From an uncultured Flavobacteriaceae bacterium (lineage in GTDB: Bacteria; Bacteroidota; Bacteroidia; Flavobacteriales; Flavobacteriaceae): DNA of 64,000 nucleotides. Each line of letters starts with the position of its first letter. Position 1 is the first letter of the stretch. A program made the translations under genes and the position numbers. The notes beneath the pieces were generated by a model, which saw only the letters and a program-made list of their open reading frames with translations, made no database searches and had not been told where the DNA came from. This document shows, one piece after another, positions 53,404 to 62,220 of this stretch. The DNA lies in contig CANLVG010000006.1 in the NCBI GenBank assembly GCA_947494565.1, positions 331,980 to 395,979 on the forward strand, read 5' to 3'.

Positions 53404-54642
53404 ATGACCGCATTTAAACTACTCTTACAAAAAGTTCCCCCGGAAAGGTTGTTTATGGGTAGTGTGCTTCTGGTCAACGGAGGCAACTACTTGTACAACC
53501 TGATTTTGGGGCGATTATTGGGTCCTGAGGCTTTTGCCGATGCCGCACTTTTGGTCACCTTATTATTGGTATTATCCTTTTTGGGAATGACCTTTCAGTT
53601 AGCCACCGCCAAATTTGCGGTGCTTTTCTCGGAAAGTGACTGGGATGCCTTTCAACAACTCCAATATAAATATGCCTTGACCTTCGGTATGGTCATTGGC
53701 CTTCTACTTTTTGGTTTTGCTGAAAACCTCAGTATCCTTTTTCAGACAGACTCCCCCCTGATGTTCAAGACTTTCGCGGCCGCAGTGCCCTTATATTTCT
53801 TCATGTCGGTTAACCGTGGCACGTATCAAGGACGTCAAGACTATGCAAAACTATCCGTTACCTACCAAGCGGAAATGTGGAGCCGATTGGTCTTAACACT
53901 AGTGCTATTGTGGCTTGTTCCCTTATCACCGGCCTTTTTGGTCGCCTTGGGTATCGCTATTTCATTCGTCTTCGGTTTGATTCCCACGACCTTTGATAGT
54001 AAACGACTGTTTAAAAAAGTCAGGCTGTCGGCGCCCCATAAAAAGCGCGTGATGCAATTTATGGTACTTACCGCCTGTTATGAACTGACCCAAATCATTA
54101 TCAATAATAGTGATGTGCTAATGGTCAAGCATTACTTCGATACTTTAGACGCCGGCCTATATGCTTCGCTGGCCCTAATCGGAAGGGTAGTGTATTTCGT
54201 GGCCTGGATGTTCGTGATGTTATTGCTACCCGATGTGGTGCAAAAACAGAAGAATGGAGAAGCCACAGCTCCGGTGCTCTTCAAATATGTGGGGTATATA
54301 GGTTTTCTGTCTTTGGGTATTGTACTCTCTTGCGCCTTGTTCCCAGAACTGATCGTACAATTGATGTTCGGTAAAGCCTATCTATCCATCGCTCCCTTGT
54401 TGTGGCAGTATGCCCTTGCGACCTCCTTATTCGCCATTTCGAACATCTTTGCATACTACTTTTTGTCTTTGGACGAATATCGGCCGGTGCTTATGTCCGG
54501 TCTTATCGGAGTCTCCCAAATTGGCTTGATCGTCTTTTTTCATAGCAGTTTGCAAATGGTGGTCGGTGTACAGATTATCGCGATGGTGTTCTTGTTGGTG
54601 ATTCAACTGATTTATTTCCTTCAAAAGAACCAAAAAACATAA
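53404..54642 (+). CDS. Polysaccharide flippase (Wzx/MOP superfamily)
   Basis: The 412-residue protein has about 12 hydrophobic segments with the MOP start NGGNYLYNLILGRLLGPEAFADAALLVT and later NRGTYQGRQDYAKLS. It would flip lipid-linked oligosaccharides across the inner membrane. A tandem ATG/GTG start (GTGATG) is present; I use the ATG. It is the second gene of the STAS operon, followed by a strong terminator. Confidence 0.83.
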   Translation: MTAFKLLLQKVPPERLFMGSVLLVNGGNYLYNLILGRLLGPEAFADAALLVTLLLVLSFLGMTFQLATAKFAVLFSESDWDAFQQLQYKYALTFGMVIGLLLFGFAENLSILFQTDSPLMFKTFAAAVPLYFFMSVNRGTYQGRQDYAKLSVTYQAEMWSRLVLTLVLLWLVPLSPAFLVALGIAISFVFGLIPTTFDSKRLFKKVRLSAPHKKRVMQFMVLTACYELTQIIINNSDVLMVKHYFDTLDAGLYASLALIGRVVYFVAWMFVMLLLPDVVQKQKNGEATAPVLFKYVGYIGFLSLGIVLSCALFPELIVQLMFGKAYLSIAPLLWQYALATSLFAISNIFAYYFLSLDEYRPVLMSGLIGVSQIGLIVFFHSSLQMVVGVQIIAMVFLLVIQLIYFLQKNQKT

Positions 54643-54671
54643 GTGTTGGGTATCGTATTTTGATGTGTTGT

Positions 54672-54706
54672 AAACCCAAAGACCTTATGCTCTTTGGGTT
54701 TTTCTT
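54672..54706 (+). terminator. Intrinsic terminator after the flippase gene
   Basis: AAACCCAAAGA (54672-54682) pairs perfectly with TCTTTGGGTTT (54691-54701) around an 8-base loop, then TTC and T-rich sequence. Confidence 0.85.
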
Positions 54707-54795
54707 TGGTATTGGGCTTCATTTTGATGGGGTGTGAAAGCGTAGGGTTTTGTGAATCGGATAGGGGGCCTTCGGGTTCATCCGTTGCGAGTTAC

Positions 54796-54864
54796 CATTC
54801 ACCTACAGCAAAGGCCCACCCGTCGCAAAACACCCTTACAACCCACGACTTTAGAGGATATTTG
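54796..54864 (+). promoter_or_regulatory. Site 6: 21-bp-phased repeats plus promoter, second GT4 gene
   Basis: Units CATTCACCTACAG (54796) and CACCCGTCGCAAA (54817) are 21 bp apart; the TTTG of GATATTTG starts at 54861, 44 bp after the second unit start. Expected transcription start is about 54870, which rules against the ATG there as the translation start. Confidence 0.8.
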
Positions 54865-54902
54865 TACTAATGAAACCAATGAACCCTTTAAAACTTAACC
54901 TG

Positions 54903-56132
54903 ATGAGACTGGCAATTGTAACCGCGTATCCCCCGAGTAAAGTAACCCTAACGGAATACGGATACCATTTGGTAAAACACTTTAGACTTCAAAAAGAAGT
55001 CACTGAAATTATATTGATTACCGACAAGACGGAAGGAGAAAAAGACTTGACATTTGAAGAAGAAGGTTGTAAGATCACGGTACGGGAGTGTTGGAGGTTT
55101 AATGACTATACCAACGTCCTAAAAATCAATAAGGTCATTTCGAAAACCCAACCTGATGCGGTACTTTTTAACCTGCAGTTCCTGAAATTCGGGGATAAAA
55201 AGATTCCCGCTGCCTTAGGATTGATGCTGCCGTTGATCTGTAAACTTAAAGGTATCCCTACCATATCACTATTGCATAACATATTAGAGCAAGTGGATTT
55301 GGATAATGCCGGAATTACGGCCAATAAATGGTTGCAACGCGCGTATAATTTTATTGGAAGTACCTTGACCAAATTCGTGCTGACCTCCGATGTCTTGGCG
55401 GTGACCATTAGCAAATACAAAACTATCCTTGAAAAGAAATACAAGGCCAGAAATGTGGCCCTGATTCCCCATGGTGCTTTTGAGACGCCCCCTGAACCTG
55501 ATTATTGTTTGGGTGAGGGACCAAAGCAGGTTATGGCCTTCGGTAAGTTCGGTACTTACAAAAAGGTAGAGATCATGATCGAGGCCGTAGCGTTGATTCG
55601 AAAACGTACCGGGGAGAATATCGAAATCGTGATTGCCGGAACCGATAGTCCCAATACACCTGGGTATCTAGAATCCGTACAAAAGAAGTATGCCCATGTT
55701 TCACAACTTCGGTTTACCGGTTATGTGGCCGAAGAGGACGTGCCTGTTGTCTTTAGGGAAAGTGCCGTTGTCGTTTTTCCATATACCTCTACGACAGGAA
55801 GTTCGGGAGTATTACATCAAGCGGGAAGTTATGGAAAGGCGGTCGCCCTACCAGACTTGGGAGACCTCAGTATTCTGGTCGAGGAAGAAGGCTACAAAGG
55901 AGAGTTCTTTGATCCTGAAAGCAAGGAGTCATTGGCGGACGCCATAGCGAACATCTTGCTCTATGACAGTTATAGAATACATTTGGGTAAAACCAATTAC
56001 AGGGCGGCTTGCTCATTGCCCATGGCCGATATCACTCAACTGTATGTGGATTATTTTAAGGCCATACAGTTTTCCAAATCCACGGGAAGAACGTTGAATT
56101 TGATGACCGAAAAACGAAAGGAAATGGTTTAG
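54903..56132 (+). CDS. GT4-family glycosyltransferase (second copy)
   Basis: I start at ATG 54903 (MRLAIVTAYPPSKVTLTEYG), which aligns with the first copy and leaves a leader of about 33 bp after the predicted transcription start; the longer frame from 54870 would be leaderless. The protein has 409 residues with the same GT4 blocks (QVMAFGKFGTYKKVEIM, IAGTDSPNTPGYL, FPYTSTTGSSGVLHQ). It appears to be a duplicate of the gene at 51733. It stands as a single-gene unit with its own H-NOX-regulon-type site. Confidence 0.87.
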   Translation: MRLAIVTAYPPSKVTLTEYGYHLVKHFRLQKEVTEIILITDKTEGEKDLTFEEEGCKITVRECWRFNDYTNVLKINKVISKTQPDAVLFNLQFLKFGDKKIPAALGLMLPLICKLKGIPTISLLHNILEQVDLDNAGITANKWLQRAYNFIGSTLTKFVLTSDVLAVTISKYKTILEKKYKARNVALIPHGAFETPPEPDYCLGEGPKQVMAFGKFGTYKKVEIMIEAVALIRKRTGENIEIVIAGTDSPNTPGYLESVQKKYAHVSQLRFTGYVAEEDVPVVFRESAVVVFPYTSTTGSSGVLHQAGSYGKAVALPDLGDLSILVEEEGYKGEFFDPESKESLADAIANILLYDSYRIHLGKTNYRAACSLPMADITQLYVDYFKAIQFSKSTGRTLNLMTEKRKEMV

Positions 56133-56157
56133 TTTTTTTATATCTGGTTAAGTCGAG

Positions 56158-56197
56158 GAGAGGTGGTCTGGTTAGCTGCCTCTCTTTATTTTTTTTC
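56158..56197. terminator. Terminator between convergent genes
   Basis: GAGAGG (56158-56163) and CCTCTC (56179-56184) flank a T-rich run that overlaps the end of the leftward glycosidase gene. It lies in the 53-bp gap between convergent genes. Confidence 0.5.
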
Positions 56198-57709
56198 GAT
56201 CAGCGAAGAATAGGCTTTTTTGGGTTGCCCATCACCAGCTAATACACCAAAATGACGTTGCCTGGCCTTGCGCCACGGCAAACGGCCCACCACCGAATTT
56301 GGAACGGACTCAAAATCGTAGAGCGTCCAAATCATGAATGGAATGCTTTCCGAATCCAATAGTTTTTGCATTTGTATGACGTATTCCGCCTGATTTTCTT
56401 CTGAGCCCAGATAAGCATTCCAGATGCCATCATAAGAGGAATATCCATACTCTTGAAGCACCAAGGGTTTATCCGGTACATTCGTTTTCAATTCTTGAAA
56501 AGCTACCATGAATTGATCGGGTTCCCGGTAATAATGAAAGGAAACGAAATCGACCTCTTTAGCCAAGTTCGTTGCAGCCTCTGGACTTGACCACCCAATA
56601 GTTACAGGGTGTTGGTTATCCCAAGACTTCACTTCCGAAATCATTCGTCCTAGCCATGCCGTAACCTGGGTCTTACCTCTTGTTTCAAAGTCAAGATCGG
56701 GTTCGTTTTTAATATCCCATGCCAATAGGGCAGGGTGGTCCTTAAGTGCTGTGACGATTTGTTCGGCATGTCTATGGGTGAGGGTCCAATCTCGAAGGCT
56801 ATAGTCCCCATAAAAATCGAACAAGGTCAATACCACTTTGAGGTCGTTCTTTTCGGCCATATCCAAAGTGTGTTGCAACTGCTTCATTTTTTCGATCTCT
56901 ATTTGAGCCTTTCCGAATGTTTTATAGGGGACAAAAATCCGCACCGTATTGAGGTCCATGTGTTTGATTTTTACGAAATCCGCGGTGATGCTACTGTCCG
57001 AAAATGTTGCTCCGAACATATTCCAAGGATGTTTTTGGGGATAGTAATTGACCCCTTTACTTTTTGTAACAGCACTCAGATCGGGCCGGGATACCTTGGT
57101 TTTTTCTACTTCTTGGGATGGGAGTTTGATCAGATGACGTATTCTCCAGAAGCCATCTTCTAGCAAGAGCATGACCTGATAAGAAGCGATTTCCGTACGT
57201 TGGGCAATACGCTTTTGGTCCATATAGGCCTCTTCATAGCGCTCTACATTAGTATCGGTGAGTACTGCTATCTTTCCATCGGCGCTGTAGAACTCCAAGG
57301 TCGGATGATGCTTGAGGGTCGAACTCTTGAAATAAACATTGTTTTTAAGGTTGAGGTCCAGTATGTCATACAGTTGTACCTGGGCGCTATCAGTATAATA
57401 GTCTGCAGTGCCGTACCGATCGTTGGTCTCTAAAGCGATATTTCGAACATACCACGCTTTCAGATAATCCCGTTCCAATTCCGATAGGGTTTGTGAACTT
57501 ATCGGTCTGCCTTCGTTGGTCAAGGGTGTCCAAACGACCTGGGGCGCATAGTTAGGGATCTGTGCTTCTGGCAGATGCAATATTGCTGAACGATCCGCTC
57601 CGGTGTTCATATAGGAGAGCACCGAACTTACCCCGGCTATGATAGCCGCATTGATCACCAAGAAAGAGAGGATGAGCAGTGTGCGATATAGGGTACGGTT
57701 CGTTTTCAT
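56186..57709 (-). CDS. GH5-like glycoside hydrolase anchored in the membrane
   Basis: The 507-residue protein has an N-terminal membrane anchor (LLILSFLVINAAIIAGVSSVLSY), an NTF2-like or linker region (about 60-200) and a TIM-barrel glycosidase domain from about 220. The acid/base Glu lies in IKNEPDLDF near 335, the nucleophile Glu in VLQEYGYSS near 420, and SFHYYREPD lies between. It probably trims or processes the polysaccharide in the periplasm. Its start overlaps the previous gene by 4 bp. Confidence 0.8.
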   Translation of the reverse strand: MKTNRTLYRTLLILSFLVINAAIIAGVSSVLSYMNTGADRSAILHLPEAQIPNYAPQVVWTPLTNEGRPISSQTLSELERDYLKAWYVRNIALETNDRYGTADYYTDSAQVQLYDILDLNLKNNVYFKSSTLKHHPTLEFYSADGKIAVLTDTNVERYEEAYMDQKRIAQRTEIASYQVMLLLEDGFWRIRHLIKLPSQEVEKTKVSRPDLSAVTKSKGVNYYPQKHPWNMFGATFSDSSITADFVKIKHMDLNTVRIFVPYKTFGKAQIEIEKMKQLQHTLDMAEKNDLKVVLTLFDFYGDYSLRDWTLTHRHAEQIVTALKDHPALLAWDIKNEPDLDFETRGKTQVTAWLGRMISEVKSWDNQHPVTIGWSSPEAATNLAKEVDFVSFHYYREPDQFMVAFQELKTNVPDKPLVLQEYGYSSYDGIWNAYLGSEENQAEYVIQMQKLLDSESIPFMIWTLYDFESVPNSVVGRLPWRKARQRHFGVLAGDGQPKKAYSSLIEKK

Positions 57710-58929
57710 TGTAAGGTCACTTTTTTGGTTTTTCGAATTCCTGCCACGTCGACCGTTAGCTGATAGCTTCCTTTCGGATAAAAATCTTCTGAAATCTTGA
57801 ATTGGGCAGAACCCAATCGCGAGGTGGTACGTAGCGTCTCCAGTAACGCGCCAGCGCTGTTGTGAATTTCCAGGGAAATAGGAATTCCATCGGGTACCAG
57901 TTGTCCCATAAAACTATGCAGTTCCGATAGGGTAAGGGTACGCCCGCCGCCTGAGTAAGAGACCTTGAAATCGTTTAAGGCAGGTTCAAAATCGAGGGAA
58001 ATGGAATTGCTCTGGGCGGCGCCCGTAATATAGGCGGTAACGGACCAAGTACTGGGTTTATCGGGATGTAATAGCTTGCCCTCGGCCGAACCATTAATGG
58101 TCGTTCCTGTGGTCTGAAGAATCATTCCGTAGGGGTCGGTAATGAGAAAGTTCACAAGGGTACCATCGCTAACGGTATTTCCAAACTCATCTTTGATACG
58201 TCCCGTAGTAAAGGTAATAACTTGGTTACCATCTGCATAAGCGTGGTTTCTTGCATAGGTGATATTGAAATCGACCGCTTTTGCCGGATGTACTATAGCC
58301 GTCAGTTCTTTACTTGTACTCGCATCAAAGGAGGCCGAAATAAGCAGCCGACCCGATTTTTGAGAACTGTGCAAGTTGGTCCATCCGATACCGTTTTTCA
58401 AACGTATAGGTGTCTCTTCAAGTGTTGAAGTGAACTGTTTTTTAATGGTCAATCTCGTGGAATCTGCCAACGGATTGTCAAAATGGTCCGTGGGGACTGT
58501 AACCAGCATGGTGAAATCATCTCCTCCCGCAGTGATACTTCTAGGTCCTAAATACGATGCTATTCGTGCCTTTTTTATGGGATGAGGCCCTATACTAAGT
58601 TTCCCTTCGGCATAGACTTTTTGGTCGTGTACCAGGGTCCAACTGCACTCCCCGGATTTCTGCGTAAAAAACTTGGGAAGTGTAAAGGTCAGTAAACTTT
58701 CCTTAAGATCGGGCTGTAGAACGGAGCTGCCGAAAGCGCTGTTCAACCATAGCTGAGGAGGGGAGGCACTATTACCCTGAAATTGAATTTGAATGCTTTC
58801 TCCGGCAACATAGGAGGTTTTGGAAGACACCAGTGCAAACTGATTTTCTTCGCTAGAGGTTCTGACTACTTCAGGGGCACATCCGTACCAAATGAGAATC
58901 AGAAATGCTATGTAAATTCCTCTTTTCAA
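57706..58929 (-). CDS. Lipoprotein with Ig-like (invasin Big-1-type) domains
   Basis: The start is TTG at 58929 (KRGIYIAFLILIWYGCAPE), with lipobox YGCA giving a lipoprotein. The 407-residue body is all beta: several Ig-like repeats, one with the Big-1 hallmark DGNQVITFTTGRIKDEFGNTVSDGTLVNF. It may bind or organise the polysaccharide at the outer membrane. It overlaps the glycosidase by 4 bp and follows the large membrane protein by 1 bp, so the three form one operon. Confidence 0.7.
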   Translation of the reverse strand: MKRGIYIAFLILIWYGCAPEVVRTSSEENQFALVSSKTSYVAGESIQIQFQGNSASPPQLWLNSAFGSSVLQPDLKESLLTFTLPKFFTQKSGECSWTLVHDQKVYAEGKLSIGPHPIKKARIASYLGPRSITAGGDDFTMLVTVPTDHFDNPLADSTRLTIKKQFTSTLEETPIRLKNGIGWTNLHSSQKSGRLLISASFDASTSKELTAIVHPAKAVDFNITYARNHAYADGNQVITFTTGRIKDEFGNTVSDGTLVNFLITDPYGMILQTTGTTINGSAEGKLLHPDKPSTWSVTAYITGAAQSNSISLDFEPALNDFKVSYSGGGRTLTLSELHSFMGQLVPDGIPISLEIHNSAGALLETLRTTSRLGSAQFKISEDFYPKGSYQLTVDVAGIRKTKKVTLQ

Positions 58930-58930
58930 A

Positions 58931-61900
58931 TTATTTAGGGTTTCCGATATAACTGTTCAATTCAATCTTTATAAAGTCAAATCCATCACCCGATATGGGT
59001 TGCAGCTGTGCAGATGGATGAATCTCGTTTCTATTCGGAAAAATCTTTTCCGCAATCGAAGCATTGGGTAGGCCGTTGACAAAGCATTGTTCGAGATCGC
59101 TTTTTAGTATCGCTAACCCTTTCAGTTGGCATAGGTCATATTCAAAATATTGTTTGCGTTGTATACGTACACCCTCTCGCATGAAGTGATGATCCACCCA
59201 GATCAATTCCTTGTTTTTGTTGTAATACGAAATCAGAAGCTGGGGTATGGTGACTTCCTGTACCCCTGAGTTGAAGAGTGTTCCGGTAATCTTTCTTGAT
59301 TGGTGACGAAGGTCTTGTAAGGTCAGTTGCTTATAGAGATCTGTAATGGCCACATTTCCGGCACATTGCAAATCGAATTTGGTCGGTAGTTCTTTAAGGC
59401 TCAAGGGTGTAAATTCATCAGGGTCAAAGGTAGGAGGGATGGTATCTTTGGTAGACGACCAGGCGATGCCTTCGAAATCGATACGAAAGGCGGTGATCTC
59501 CTTCGGCATTAATTTGTGCTTCAAATGGTACTTGGCATTGTGTGTAGCCAATGGTACGTCATTGTCGTTGTAGAGTGTCCCCTTAATGGTCACATCGGCA
59601 GGAGTGGTGTCAATATTCTGAACTTCCCCGATGAGGCTATACCCTCCATTGCGCTGTACCAATTTTGCACTGAGCACTTCTAAAACGGGTTGTTTCAATA
59701 CATCTTCATGATGGGTCTGTTGCGTGGTAATCCGCCGTCTACCGTGATTGAAAAAGGTAGTACTATTGTTTGTCATCAACTGGTCTGGCGGCAGATCGCT
59801 ATCAAAATGTTGTGGTACGATATACCAATTGCCGTTTCTTCTTGACAGGGTGTGATAGAACGTTTTATCTACTTTTTCCAAGGGCGTGATCCATTTGGTC
59901 TCCACTTTGGCCCTGGCACTATGTTCGTTCGTTCGTAACAGCTCGATGGCAATGGCATCCAATTTGGCATAGGAACTCAAAATACCATCGGTGACCGATA
60001 CCTCTAACATGTATTGCGATAAGGTTAGGTCGTCGTTAGGGTCCATGTAGGAATAAGCCCTTTCAAATTCCTTGAAATCAAGGGCGTCGTAATAGGCCGT
60101 AATGACATTTTTCGGGCTCCGCTGCGCCGTATTGACGAGATAGAATCGATAGGTACCGTAGGCCATTGCTATCAATAGGAAACAAGCCCAAAGGTGACAG
60201 ACACGAACCAAATTTGGAGCGAAACCACTATATGGAATGGCATAAGCTAAAAAGGGACCTTCCGGTAGTACTTTATTTTTCAATATACGGAACCATACCC
60301 ATTGTATGTTGATTACAAATGCTAGTAGTACCGTAAGAAAGGGGATAATGCCCCACATCACTTTTAAGGCTTGGGATACCTCATCTTTTGGGATGATCTT
60401 TGGTAATGGTGGCACATTCAGTCGCTCCCATACCATAATACCATTTTCCAACTGTTGTAGACGTTGCCATCCACAGAAATAGAGGATAGGGTCGTAGAAC
60501 TTGTCATTCGAAAAAATGTATTTCAGGTGGTACTTTTCAGGTACCGTTAAAAACTGTTGTAGCGACCCGATGCCCTCTACACCTCTAAATTTGGAGTTTT
60601 CCAAGCGTTCAATTGCCCGAGTAGTCAATTCAGGTAGTCTCCGGGCCGAGTGGTAATTTCCATCTACGGTCATGGCATTGGTCTGTGCCGATAGCCAAGC
60701 CATCTGATCACCGAAACCTAGGGGTAGGTACCTCCATTGGTCGTGTTGATCTTGATTGAGGAAATTTACGATGGGTAACATCTTTATTTTTTGGGGCTGG
60801 GCAGGTCTGAAGTAATTCAAGCTCATCGTAAAAATAACCATCAACAATAACCCTCCGGCAATGCAACCGCCAATAACCCGGTGATAGACTGCTCCAAATC
60901 GATCTTGTAAATAGGTTTTCAAGTCTCCTTCGACCATGCGATACGCGAACTCTCCGAATATGGGTAGGGCCATAATGGTCGCCCATAGGGTAAAACGATC
61001 CAACGTTAGGATATTGAAAGCGGTTTCGCCCAATAGTTTTAAGGGAATGGGAGTGGTACCACCTGTTCCTAGCAAGGCCAATAGGGAAAAAGACAGTCCG
61101 AAAAAGAGGTATCGCTTACTGAAAAAGCGATAGAAGATATAGGGCAATAGAAAGAGCAATATTCCCCAAGGAATCAGAAAAAAGACCAACCCGGATGAGG
61201 TTACCTCGAAAAAATTGTCTCGAGACCCATGTGGAATAGGTACTTGGGTTATTGGGTTGTTTTTGGAGTTGATCCAATACGGGAGTATACATACAACGAT
61301 TAATACTAGTGATGAAAACCCAAAAGTCACGATACGCCAAAACAAGCGTTTGAATACCCCCCAGAAAAGACTGAACGTTACCTTTTTATACTGGCCTACC
61401 TGATCTTTGGCCGTATCCATAAGTACCATTCCGATCAAAGGAAAGATAAAAAAGATCATGCCGAATATTGGGGTCACGTGATGCGAAGTAACCGTTACGG
61501 CAATTAACGAAAGGCTGGTCGCAAGAAATCGAAGCCTTCCGGTCTTGATCCAACTATACACTTCAGGCAAGGCATGTAACAAGACAGATAGACCAATGAT
61601 GCTCGGTAATTGACCAAAAAGGTGCAAAGTTTCGATAAAGGTGGAGGAGAAGACGGCCAATAATGCCGTATAGCCGGCAATTCTTCTATTCCCCGTAAGC
61701 AATAACCCGAAACGATAACTTCCCGTGATGAACAAAAAGATGGCTATCAAGGCGACCGAAAACAGACCAAACTTCAAACCGCCGATATACGAAAGCACTG
61801 CAATTGCTTGATGAACCAGTGGAGGGTAAGCCTGAACGGTAAAACCGGTATACCATCGGTAATCCCAAGGCTCAAACCAGCTTTGGGCATAATGGTCCGC

Positions 61901-62017
61901 AAAAAACAAATGAATTAGTGCATCATAGGTGCTTTCCAAAGTAAAAAAGATACTGGAACCATGAAAAGCGAGCCCTATAAAGAGTGCTAAGATCAGTATG
62001 GTATTCGTTCGTTGCAC
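58931..62017 (-). CDS. Giant membrane protein, GT-C/PTPS-related type
   Basis: The 1028-residue protein has about 12-13 transmembrane segments in residues 1-410, then one at about 555-580, one at about 620-640, and a soluble C-terminal half. The first loop carries YDALIHLFFADHYAQSW and FTVQAYPPLVHQ, the pattern of 6-pyruvoyl-tetrahydropterin-synthase-related membrane proteins, whose topology and acidic loop resemble GT-C glycosyltransferases. It may polymerise or modify the polysaccharide from a lipid-linked donor. It heads the operon 58931-56186, divergent from the second receiver-GT2 gene. Confidence 0.7.
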   Translation of the reverse strand: MQRTNTILILALFIGLAFHGSSIFFTLESTYDALIHLFFADHYAQSWFEPWDYRWYTGFTVQAYPPLVHQAIAVLSYIGGLKFGLFSVALIAIFLFITGSYRFGLLLTGNRRIAGYTALLAVFSSTFIETLHLFGQLPSIIGLSVLLHALPEVYSWIKTGRLRFLATSLSLIAVTVTSHHVTPIFGMIFFIFPLIGMVLMDTAKDQVGQYKKVTFSLFWGVFKRLFWRIVTFGFSSLVLIVVCILPYWINSKNNPITQVPIPHGSRDNFFEVTSSGLVFFLIPWGILLFLLPYIFYRFFSKRYLFFGLSFSLLALLGTGGTTPIPLKLLGETAFNILTLDRFTLWATIMALPIFGEFAYRMVEGDLKTYLQDRFGAVYHRVIGGCIAGGLLLMVIFTMSLNYFRPAQPQKIKMLPIVNFLNQDQHDQWRYLPLGFGDQMAWLSAQTNAMTVDGNYHSARRLPELTTRAIERLENSKFRGVEGIGSLQQFLTVPEKYHLKYIFSNDKFYDPILYFCGWQRLQQLENGIMVWERLNVPPLPKIIPKDEVSQALKVMWGIIPFLTVLLAFVINIQWVWFRILKNKVLPEGPFLAYAIPYSGFAPNLVRVCHLWACFLLIAMAYGTYRFYLVNTAQRSPKNVITAYYDALDFKEFERAYSYMDPNDDLTLSQYMLEVSVTDGILSSYAKLDAIAIELLRTNEHSARAKVETKWITPLEKVDKTFYHTLSRRNGNWYIVPQHFDSDLPPDQLMTNNSTTFFNHGRRRITTQQTHHEDVLKQPVLEVLSAKLVQRNGGYSLIGEVQNIDTTPADVTIKGTLYNDNDVPLATHNAKYHLKHKLMPKEITAFRIDFEGIAWSSTKDTIPPTFDPDEFTPLSLKELPTKFDLQCAGNVAITDLYKQLTLQDLRHQSRKITGTLFNSGVQEVTIPQLLISYYNKNKELIWVDHHFMREGVRIQRKQYFEYDLCQLKGLAILKSDLEQCFVNGLPNASIAEKIFPNRNEIHPSAQLQPISGDGFDFIKIELNSYIGNPK

Positions 62018-62102
62018 GGGACTTATGTGTAGGAAATTAAAACAACTTAAAGGTATATATATTGTGTGTTTTACCGATAACCTCCGGTCGAAGGCATAAA
62101 AC

Positions 62103-62171
62103 CGTTCGTCTATAGAAAAACGTCATCCAACTTTTACGATCATAAAAGGGAGTCATCGGTCACTACATTTG
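62103..62171 (+). promoter_or_regulatory. Site 7: 21-bp-phased repeats plus promoter, second receiver-GT2 gene
   Basis: Units CGTTCGTCTATAG (62103) and CATCCAACTTTTA (62124) are 21 bp apart; TTTG of TACATTTG starts at 62168, 44 bp after the second unit start. ATG is at 62221. The opposite strand has CTATAGACG and CCTTCGACC at 21 bp and a TACCTTTA element, so the leftward operon may also be served. Confidence 0.78.
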
Positions 62172-62220
62172 CTTTAGAAACCATATAAAAGTTTACCAGA
62201 CAACAATTAAAACTTAACCT

